Of a stretch of DNA of 14,489 nucleotides, positions 1 to 5,868 are shown in pieces; positions within the stretch are counted from its first letter, which is position 1; each line of letters starts with the position of its first letter. The DNA comes from CAYUHZ01 sp964444625 (lineage in GTDB: Bacteria; Patescibacteriota; Patescibacteriia; Patescibacteriales; GWC2-42-12). The position numbers were made by a program, and so were the translations under genes. The DNA is taken from the NCBI GenBank assembly GCA_964444625.1, contig CAYUHZ010000021.1, forward strand, positions 1-14,489, in the 5' to 3' direction. Below the pieces are notes generated by a model. It did not search any database, had not been told where the DNA came from, and saw nothing but the letters and a program-made list of their open reading frames with translations.

Positions 1-801
1 AATTATGAACACGGACAACAAAACTTAGACGCCAACCAGAAGACAACAGAAAAGCCAGCGGCGCCCATAACAGAGCCAGCTCAGGCAGAAGTTCCAGGGG
101 CAGGGGAAATCCTTCCTGAAAATAAAGAAGCAAACTATCAAGAAAAATACGATTCTTTGATGCAAAATTTAAGCCAAATTACCGGCGAACCTCTAACTCA
201 GGACGAAGGGCAAAAAATTTATCGGCTCTTACATAATAGAAATTTGCTCGGTTCAGACTGGGAATTTGATGCCAATAACCAGGAAACAAAGTTTATACTG
301 GCAAACCCGAAGATCTCCGGTCCTGATTTTGATAAGATTTTTTATTTGTACGATCAAGCCGAGAAAGCCAACTCCGGCATCAAGCTTAATGCTCTCGGCG
401 AATATTACCAACAAGCTTTTGATTTTGGCGCCAACAATACTAAAGCGGAAATTAATTATCTAAAATTCATGCAGAGCCAGATGGACAATAATTCGGCTCG
501 GGGCTTTTTGAAGGAGGCGGGCTTGCTAAAAGATAGCAGGGACTTGGAGCAGTTTAGGATGGACCAGGGAGGGAAAAGAATGGAGTTTATAGTTAAACCG
601 CATGACGCAACCAATGCGCTGAAGGCGAGGATTGTCGTTGACCATGGCCAGATAAAAGTTTTAAATAACGGAGGAAATTTTTTAACTAGATTTTTGGGGA
701 GCAGCTTGAAGTGGGGGGTGGATGAAAAAATGCCATTTAATCAAGCCAATCTACAGAAATCCTTAGAGCATATTTATCATACTTACAAAACTTGGGAATA
801 A
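1..801 (+). CDS. Hypothetical protein, C-terminal part (5' end outside the window)
   Basis: The frame is open from base 1 to the TAA at 799-801, giving at least 266 residues, so the true start lies upstream. A TTG-ATG pair at 157-162 could be read as a start, but the open frame before it encodes a Pro/Ala/Glu-rich stretch (about residues 18-45) that looks like a natural linker. The gene is therefore better treated as truncated by the window edge. The C-terminal ~210 residues are mixed and hydrophilic with no membrane segment or signal peptide. I recognise no family and see no catalytic motif. The protein may be a linker-joined globular domain. The stop is 12 bp before the next gene, which suggests co-transcription with the DUF5663-like gene. 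Function is unknown. Confidence 0.75.
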   Translation, partial: NYEHGQQNLDANQKTTEKPAAPITEPAQAEVPGAGEILPENKEANYQEKYDSLMQNLSQITGEPLTQDEGQKIYRLLHNRNLLGSDWEFDANNQETKFILANPKISGPDFDKIFYLYDQAEKANSGIKLNALGEYYQQAFDFGANNTKAEINYLKFMQSQMDNNSARGFLKEAGLLKDSRDLEQFRMDQGGKRMEFIVKPHDATNALKARIVVDHGQIKVLNNGGNFLTRFLGSSLKWGVDEKMPFNQANLQKSLEHIYHTYKTWE

Positions 802-813
802 GCAACGAAATAT

Positions 814-1116
814 ATGGCTAATATTTTAAATCAGAATATTATCAGCGAACTGGGGATTGACAGTTTAGAGCCGGATAAACAGATGGATATTTTGGGAAAG
901 ATCGGTCAGATAATTTTTCAAGCCGTTTTAATAAGGGTATTGGCGTTATTGGGAGAAGAAGAACAGGAAAAATTGAATGATATTATGGAGCAAAATGATG
1001 TAGACGCCTTATTGGCTTTTTTGCAGGCTACTGTACCGAATTTAGACGAAATTATCAAAGAAGAAACCGTCAAATTCAAACAGCAAAGCATCGATTTTGC
1101 TAGCCAGTTAAAATAA
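814..1116 (+). CDS. Small DUF5663-like protein of unknown function
   Basis: A 100-residue acidic, predicted all-helical protein starting at ATG 814, with no Shine-Dalgarno upstream. It begins with an ILNQNIISELGIDSLEPDKQ-type segment, continues with a hydrophobic helix around residues 31-46 (IGQIIFQAVLIRVLALL), then an acidic stretch, and ends with PNLDEIIKEETVKFKQQ. This pattern matches what I remember of DUF5663, a small domain family frequent in Patescibacteria; that assignment is from memory and is not verified. It has no catalytic residues that I can name, no signal peptide and no transmembrane segment long enough to be convincing. It lies 12 bp behind the preceding hypothetical gene and probably shares its transcript. 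Confidence 0.7.
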   Translation: MANILNQNIISELGIDSLEPDKQMDILGKIGQIIFQAVLIRVLALLGEEEQEKLNDIMEQNDVDALLAFLQATVPNLDEIIKEETVKFKQQSIDFASQLK

Positions 1117-1124
1117 TCTTGCCC

Positions 1125-1152
1125 TTGATTTTCCAGCCAGATTATGTATTAT
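1125..1152 (+). promoter_or_regulatory. Predicted sigma70-type promoter of the ACP-like gene
   Basis: TTGATT (1125-1130) and TATTAT (1147-1152) are separated by 16 bp, in the gap behind the DUF5663-like gene. Transcription would start near 1159, leaving an untranslated leader of about 84 nt before ATG 1243. Inferred from consensus similarity only. Confidence 0.5.
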
Positions 1153-1230
1153 TAATCAAGATCTATTTTGTTAGCAAGAGGAACATAAAAGGGAGATGCT
1201 CTTTTCAATAATTGGCAGTTAATTTACGGG

Positions 1231-1237
1231 AAGGAGG
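1231..1237 (+). promoter_or_regulatory. Strong Shine-Dalgarno that fixes the start of the ACP-like gene
   Basis: AAGGAGG at 1231-1237 lies 5 bases before ATG 1243 but only 2 bases before the in-frame TTG at 1240. The spacing favours ATG 1243 as the start. No other recognised gene in the window has a comparable site. Confidence 0.8.
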
Positions 1238-1242
1238 AATTG

Positions 1243-1584
1243 ATGAAGAAAATATTTACGAGAGAAGAGGTTTTTGAAATTTTAATAAAAATAATCTTTA
1301 AGCAACTCGAAGAAAACGGGATTTCTAAAAAGCAGATTGTTGAAGAAGTTGATTTAAACCGCGACCTTGGCGCCAGTTCCCTTGATGTAGTTGAAATTAT
1401 CGTGGAAGTCGAAGACACCTTCAATATTAACTGTTTGTTTGATGGCTTCGGAGAGACAATAACTGTAAAAGCCTTATTAAACACTACGCTACGGGCAATA
1501 ACTCTCGTAGCGCCAACCAAAGAAGATCAGCCACGCAAAGAAGAAAATTATCCAGGCTTTTTCCAAGGAGTTGCTAGTATCTAA
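1243..1584 (+). CDS. Acyl carrier protein-like protein
   Basis: 113 residues from ATG 1243, chosen over TTG 1240 because of the AAGGAGG site. Residues 40-60 (RDLGASSLDVVEIIVEVEDTF) match the helix-II signature of acyl carrier proteins, usually DLGADSLD-x-VE. The predicted phosphopantetheine attachment Ser is S46. The Asp that normally precedes it is replaced by Ser (SSL instead of DSL). The segment ETITVKALLN (71-80) matches the ACP helix III-IV region. Past the domain (about residue 86) there is a hydrophilic tail of roughly 27 residues that typical ACPs lack. ACPs carry acyl chains as thioesters in the cytoplasm. No fatty-acid synthesis gene or phosphopantetheinyl transferase is near, so the cargo is unknown; a carrier role outside standard fatty-acid synthesis is possible. 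The gene is monocistronic, with its own promoter and terminator. Confidence 0.75.
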   Translation: MKKIFTREEVFEILIKIIFKQLEENGISKKQIVEEVDLNRDLGASSLDVVEIIVEVEDTFNINCLFDGFGETITVKALLNTTLRAITLVAPTKEDQPRKEENYPGFFQGVASI

Positions 1585-1615
1585 CTAGCCTGGATTGATC
1601 AGTTTGCAGAAAAAT

Positions 1616-1650
1616 AAAGCCCGTACGTTTGTGCGGGCTTTTTATTTTTT
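1616..1650 (+). terminator. Rho-independent terminator after the ACP-like gene
   Basis: AAAGCCCG (1616-1623) pairs with CGGGCTTT (1634-1641). The stem extends inward through TAC/GTG to a GTTT loop, and a T-rich tract (TTTTTATTTTTT) follows. It separates the ACP-like gene from ftsK. Confidence 0.9.
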
Positions 1651-1662
1651 CTTCATTTTTGT

Positions 1663-1668
1663 TATAAT
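1663..1668 (+). promoter_or_regulatory. Predicted -10 box of ftsK
   Basis: A perfect TATAAT at 1663-1668 lies 45 bp before the ftsK start and directly behind the upstream terminator. The -35 region at 17-bp spacing (TTTTAT, 1640-1645) is poor and overlaps the terminator T-tract. Confidence 0.5.
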
Positions 1669-1713
1669 AATAAGACAAGGCTGAAATATCAACAAGCCTT
1701 TTATTGCCATTTT

Positions 1714-4302
1714 ATGGCTAGAAGAAGAAAAAATGATTATTTAGTTAATCTTGTCCCCAAGCTCGACCTAGATCCTGATACCAAGCGGGGCATTTTTATT
1801 GTGGCTATTTTAGCCGTTGCAGCTATCGGCCAACTAAGCTTGTTTGATCTGGCCGGACCGATAGGCATTTATTTGTCTAAGGCTCTGGTTTTTTGCTTTG
1901 GCTGGGGCAAGTGGGTTTTTCCCCCCTTGCTCTTCCTCTGGGCGATAACCCTTTATAAAAATGATAAAAAACAAGCCAAAGGAGCGGCATATTTAGGCGG
2001 GTTTATTTTCTTGCTCTCGGTAGAAACGTTTTTTCACCTTTTCATCAACCAAGCAGAATGGCAGACTACTATTGCCAGCGGAGCCGGCGGCGGGTATCTG
2101 GGTTATGGCGTAGCAACCGTTTTAGTCAAAATTTTTGGCTTGATTGCCGGTTGGATATTTGCAGTCGCCTTGTTGGCTGTTTCTTTGATGTTGATGTTTA
2201 ACAAGTCACTCTCGAAATTATTCGGCCGGGAGAGCTGGCTGGCTAAAATCGTTTCCCCGATAAATTTTTTGTTTGCCAAGCTGTTTAGAAGAAAAAGAGA
2301 AGATGAAAACGAAGAAGAAGAGGAGGAGCGGGAAGAAGACGAAGAACAGGAAGATGAAGAAAGTAATGAAGAGGAAGAAGAAAGCGATGAAGGCGCTGAT
2401 GGCGAGAAAGAGGGGGAGGCGGAAGATGATAGCAATAAAGAGGATGAAGAGCCGGAATTTATGAAGCCTTCACCGAAACCGAAATCGAAACCGATTGCCA
2501 AGAGTAAAGCGATTTTGCCGACGGAGACCGGCTGGGAACCGACTGGCGTGAAAATTGATATTCCGCTAGATTTGTTGTCAGGCAAGGTTGGCAAGCCAAC
2601 CAGCGGCGATATCAAAGCAAATTCAGTAATTATCAAAAAAACTTTAGAGAATTTTGGCATTCCAGTTGAAATGGGAGAAATATTAATTGGTCCGACAGTC
2701 ACCCAATATACTTTTAAGCCATCAGAAGGGATAAAATTATCCCGTATCACTACTTTGAGCAATAATTTAGCTCTGGCGCTGGCGGCCCATCCAATCAGAA
2801 TTGAGGCTCCGATTCCCGGGAAGGCCCTGGTAGGCATTGAGGTGCCGAACCAAATTAAAGCGGTGGTGGGATTGAAAGAAATTTTGTCTGATGAAAAATA
2901 TAATAACAGGAAGAGCAATATGATAATGGCGCTCGGCAAAGATGTGTCGGGCAATTCGTGGATGGATGACATTACCAAGATGCCCCACTTGTTAGTGGCT
3001 GGCGCGACTAATTCTGGAAAATCGGTTTGTCTAAACACCATTATCATCAGCTTGCTTTGCCAAAACAATCCGGATGATGTTCGTTTTATTATGGTTGACC
3101 CCAAGAGGGTGGAGCTGTTTAATTATAACGGGATTCCTCATTTGGTAACTCCTGTTATCACCGATATCGCCAAGACGGTAAACGCGCTTAAATGGTGCAT
3201 CAAAGAAATGGAAAAGAGGTTGGAAATATTTGAAAAAGGATCAATCAAAAATATCATTGATTATAATAAATCATTCAAACATAAATTGCCCTATATCGTC
3301 TTTATCATTGATGAACTGGCTGATTTGATGGTAATGGCCAGCAAGGAGATTGAGGGTAGCATTATCCGATTGGCTCAAAAAGCCAGGGCGGTCGGCATTC
3401 ACTTGATTTTAGCCACCCAAGATCCTCGAGCGGAAGTGGTGACCGGCTTGATTAAGGCAAATATGCCTGGACGCATCGCTTTTTCCGTCAATTCAGCAAT
3501 CAACTCAAGGATTATTCTTGATGCGCCTGGAGCGGATAAGTTGTTGGGACGGGGCGATATGCTTTTTAAAAGTCCGGAAATGTCCCAGCCAAGAAGGCTG
3601 CAAGGAGCTTATGTCAGCGATCCGGAGATCAAGAAAATAGTTTCTTTCATCAAGGACCAATGCGATAGAAAAACTTTTTATGTTGATAGCGTCTTGGAAA
3701 AACAAAAAGTCGCCGGACTGTCAAACGGCAACGGATTTAATTTCGGTGAAGATGACGGCGATGAATTACTGGAAGAAGCGAAAGAACTGATTATCAATTC
3801 AGGCAAAGCCTCAGCTTCAAGCTTACAAAGAAGGTTAAGCGTGGGCTATGCTCGGGCCGCTAGAATTTTAGATTTACTTGAATCAGAAGGGGTAATTGGC
3901 CCATCCAACGGCTCGAAACCGAGAGAGATCTTGATTAGCAAGGAACAATATGCTAATATGATAAGCCAAGGCGTGAGCGGAGTAAGTTTGCATCATCCGG
4001 AAGAATCGGTTGCGCCGGATGAATTTTTGCCCTCAGACGATGAAGAAGATTCAGATGAAAACGACGAAGACGATGATCAAGCCGATGGCGAATCTGAAGA
4101 TGACAGCGAGCCAAGGGTATTTGTGGTAAAAGAAATAGAAGAGGAAGAGGAAGAGGAAGAGGAAGAGGAAGAGGAAGAGGAAGAGGAAGAGGAAGAGGAA
4201 GAAACCTCTATTAGCGAGCCGGTAGAGAAAAAAAATTCCCAGGCTGAAAAACCAAGAGAAAAAAATAATAGCGAGTTTGTTGATAAATTATTTTCAAGAT
4301 AA
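1714..4302 (+). CDS. ftsK: DNA translocase FtsK/SpoIIIE
   Basis: 862 residues from ATG 1714. FtsK is a septum-anchored hexameric ATPase that pumps chromosomal DNA during division. Hydrophobic segments at about residues 26-44, 51-80, 91-110 and 128-162 form the N-terminal membrane anchor. An acidic linker (about 193-250, runs of Glu/Asp) follows, then the alpha/beta motor domain. The motor has Walker A GATNSGKS at 430-437 (Asn where many homologues have Gly) and Walker B FIIDEL at 530-535. A winged-helix gamma domain lies around 684-750 (SASSLQRRLSVGYARAARIL), the module that reads KOPS/SRS-type sites in characterised homologues. Unusually, a second acidic region closes the protein (about 770-850), including 22 consecutive Glu at 809-830 and then a basic end. 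The core is orthodox; the tail is not. It is probably co-transcribed with the MBL-fold gene 25 bp downstream. Confidence 0.97.
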   Translation: MARRRKNDYLVNLVPKLDLDPDTKRGIFIVAILAVAAIGQLSLFDLAGPIGIYLSKALVFCFGWGKWVFPPLLFLWAITLYKNDKKQAKGAAYLGGFIFLLSVETFFHLFINQAEWQTTIASGAGGGYLGYGVATVLVKIFGLIAGWIFAVALLAVSLMLMFNKSLSKLFGRESWLAKIVSPINFLFAKLFRRKREDENEEEEEEREEDEEQEDEESNEEEEESDEGADGEKEGEAEDDSNKEDEEPEFMKPSPKPKSKPIAKSKAILPTETGWEPTGVKIDIPLDLLSGKVGKPTSGDIKANSVIIKKTLENFGIPVEMGEILIGPTVTQYTFKPSEGIKLSRITTLSNNLALALAAHPIRIEAPIPGKALVGIEVPNQIKAVVGLKEILSDEKYNNRKSNMIMALGKDVSGNSWMDDITKMPHLLVAGATNSGKSVCLNTIIISLLCQNNPDDVRFIMVDPKRVELFNYNGIPHLVTPVITDIAKTVNALKWCIKEMEKRLEIFEKGSIKNIIDYNKSFKHKLPYIVFIIDELADLMVMASKEIEGSIIRLAQKARAVGIHLILATQDPRAEVVTGLIKANMPGRIAFSVNSAINSRIILDAPGADKLLGRGDMLFKSPEMSQPRRLQGAYVSDPEIKKIVSFIKDQCDRKTFYVDSVLEKQKVAGLSNGNGFNFGEDDGDELLEEAKELIINSGKASASSLQRRLSVGYARAARILDLLESEGVIGPSNGSKPREILISKEQYANMISQGVSGVSLHHPEESVAPDEFLPSDDEEDSDENDEDDDQADGESEDDSEPRVFVVKEIEEEEEEEEEEEEEEEEEEEEEETSISEPVEKKNSQAEKPREKNNSEFVDKLFSR
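4138..4203 (+). repeat. GAGGAA hexanucleotide repeat encoding 22 Glu in ftsK
   Basis: Bases 4141-4200 are ten perfect tandem copies of GAGGAA, flanked on each side by one more GAA codon. The unit is two codons, so gain or loss of copies would keep the ftsK frame and only change the length of the poly-Glu tract in the C-terminal tail. Confidence 0.97.
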
Positions 4303-4327
4303 TTTAATAAATTTTAAATAATTTAAT

Positions 4328-4972
4328 ATGCATATCACATGGTTAGGACATTCTTGTTTCAAGCTTCAAGATAAGGCAGGAACCGAAGGCGTAACTGTTA
4401 TTACTGATCCTTTTGATGATTCAGTCGGTTTAAAGATGCCGCGCCTTGAAACAGATATCGTTACTATTAGCCATTCTCACTCCGACCACAACAACCTCGG
4501 AGCGATAAAAGGAACCCCTTTTATTATCAATTCAGCCGGAGAATACGAGGTTAAGGGGGTGTTTATAGAAGGAGGAGAGTCTTTTCATGATAGCAAGCAA
4601 GGAGAGGAAAGAGGCAAGAATATAATCTACCGCATTGATATGGATGATATTTCCGTTGCCCACTTGGGTGACTTGGGCCATGAATTGGACACCAAACAAT
4701 TGGAAAAATTAGAAGGAACTGATATTTTATTAATTCCGGTTGGCGGCGCCTACGCTTTAAATGCGCAAAAAGCGGTTGAAGTTGTCAGCCAAATTGAACC
4801 ACGCGTTGTTATTCCGATGCATTATAAAGTTCCGGGGTTGAAATTAAACTTGGACGAAGTTGATAAATTTATCAAAGAACTTAGCCTGAAGCCAACCTAT
4901 GAAGAAAAACTGAAAATCAGCAAAAAAGATTTGCCACAAGAAGGCCTGGAGTTGGTAATTTTGAAAATATAA
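4328..4972 (+). CDS. MBL-fold metallo-hydrolase (UlaG/UPF0173-like)
   Basis: 214 residues from ATG 4328. It starts with the MHITWLGHSCF strand typical of the UlaG/UPF0173 branch of metallo-beta-lactamase-fold proteins. The metal-binding motif is HSHSDH at residues 49-54 (H49, H51, D53, H54). Further likely ligands lie in AHLGDLGH (111-118, H112/D115/H118) and IPMHY (H165). The family binds two metal ions, usually Zn or Mn, and hydrolyses phosphoester, lactone or related bonds. The substrate cannot be told from the sequence. There is no signal peptide, so it is probably cytoplasmic. It follows ftsK by 25 bp and is closed by a strong terminator, suggesting an ftsK-MBL transcript. No Shine-Dalgarno is visible. 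Confidence 0.9.
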   Translation: MHITWLGHSCFKLQDKAGTEGVTVITDPFDDSVGLKMPRLETDIVTISHSHSDHNNLGAIKGTPFIINSAGEYEVKGVFIEGGESFHDSKQGEERGKNIIYRIDMDDISVAHLGDLGHELDTKQLEKLEGTDILLIPVGGAYALNAQKAVEVVSQIEPRVVIPMHYKVPGLKLNLDEVDKFIKELSLKPTYEEKLKISKKDLPQEGLELVILKI

Positions 4973-4986
4973 AAACCTTTTAGAAT

Positions 4987-5018
4987 TTAAAAAACCCTGC
5001 TTGGAGCAGGGTTTTTTA
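4987..5018. terminator. Rho-independent terminator, symmetric A/T flanks
   Basis: CCCTGC (4995-5000) and GCAGGG (5006-5011) form a stem with loop TTGGA, preceded by A6 and followed by T6. The A and T runs can extend the stem and make it look functional on both strands. It ends the ftsK-MBL unit. Confidence 0.92.
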
Positions 5019-5122
5019 AATTGAAATTTTCTAGTTGTAATAGTAATTCTTACCGCAGTTGCTATTCGGTTTATTGAAGAATATTTAGCTAATATTAAAT
5101 GATATTATTGACAAACAAATCC

Positions 5123-5151
5123 TTTACTTTTCCAGCTATTTTTGTTATTAT
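5123..5151 (+). promoter_or_regulatory. Predicted promoter of the TM protein-gyrA unit
   Basis: TTTACT (5123-5128) and TATTAT (5146-5151) are spaced 17 bp apart. Transcription would start near 5158, giving a leader of about 40 nt. The leader holds a small hairpin, AACTCAA / TTGAGTT (5166-5181), directly followed by a T run, which could act as a weak attenuator. Confidence 0.5.
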
Positions 5152-5197
5152 TTAAGTATATTTATAACTCAAAATTGAGTTTTTTTTGAATTTTATT

Positions 5198-5857
5198 ATG
5201 ACAAAGAGGAAGACAAGCAATGGAAAAATAACAAATAATAACAGTGAATTGTTAGCGGTGAAGAAGAGGAAAAATGCCAAAAAGAAAATAATGTTGCCGG
5301 TTAAAATTACCGTAACAAAACAGGCGAATAAGCAACTCCAGGCTCAAGTCGAGAAAGAGGAAGAGCAATCAGATGATAATAAAATAGTTAAACAAACGGA
5401 AAAAAAATTTATAACAACCGAACAAAAACAGGCGCTGACAAATTTCGCCACAACTCAATTAACGAAGCGCTTGATAGATAAATCAACCCAAGAACGGAGG
5501 AGAAAACTGCTAATGATCTGTATGGCAAGCATCACTTCGGTGGTGATTTTTATCGGCTGGATATGGAATCTGGAAAAAATTATGCAAGCAAGCCAAAATC
5601 AACAAAATTTTCAAAAACTTGAATTTAACCAAACTGGCGCCGATCTAAGCTCTGGCTTGGAAGCGATCAAAACCGAATTGGCAAGGATTAGGGATTTTGT
5701 TGAGATAAATACTTTGATTTCCAGTTCTGTCCATGAAGGCGTTGTCGCTACTTCTGGCAAACAATTTTCCACTAGTACAATCGAGGAGTTTAAGGAAAAA
5801 CTTGAAGCATCGTTAATTTCAACTACGAGCGTTTCCGGTCGCCCAGTGATTAAATAG
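5198..5857 (+). CDS. Hypothetical single-pass membrane protein upstream of gyrA
   Basis: 219 residues if ATG 5198 is the start. A TTG at 5186 would add four residues but sits in the T run of the leader hairpin and is less likely. The first ~100 residues are hydrophilic and Lys-rich (for example VKKRKNAKKK at 21-30). One transmembrane segment follows at about 104-124 (LLMICMASITSVVIFIGWIW), preceded by RRRK. By the positive-inside rule the basic N-terminus should be cytoplasmic and the ~95-residue C-terminal part extracytoplasmic. The C-terminal part is Ser/Thr-rich and may be partly helical. I do not recognise a family. The stop lies 11 bp before gyrA, so the two are very probably co-transcribed. 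No functional link is evident from the sequence. Confidence 0.8.
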   Translation: MTKRKTSNGKITNNNSELLAVKKRKNAKKKIMLPVKITVTKQANKQLQAQVEKEEEQSDDNKIVKQTEKKFITTEQKQALTNFATTQLTKRLIDKSTQERRRKLLMICMASITSVVIFIGWIWNLEKIMQASQNQQNFQKLEFNQTGADLSSGLEAIKTELARIRDFVEINTLISSSVHEGVVATSGKQFSTSTIEEFKEKLEASLISTTSVSGRPVIK

Positions 5858-5868
5858 AAATTTTTAAT

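Noticed and set aside
2103..3104. 333-codon open frame on the minus strand opposite ftsK
   Set aside because: It is Ser-rich because it mirrors the Glu codon runs of ftsK, has no recognisable domain, and lies opposite an unmistakable FtsK.
5108..5113. Perfect TTGACA as -35 of the gyrA unit
   Set aside because: No -10 at 16-18 bp; the TATTAT is 32 bp away and pairs better with TTTACT at 5123-5128.
5186..5197. TTG start for the TM protein
   Set aside because: It lies in the T run of the leader hairpin; ATG 5198 is 12 bases downstream and more plausible.
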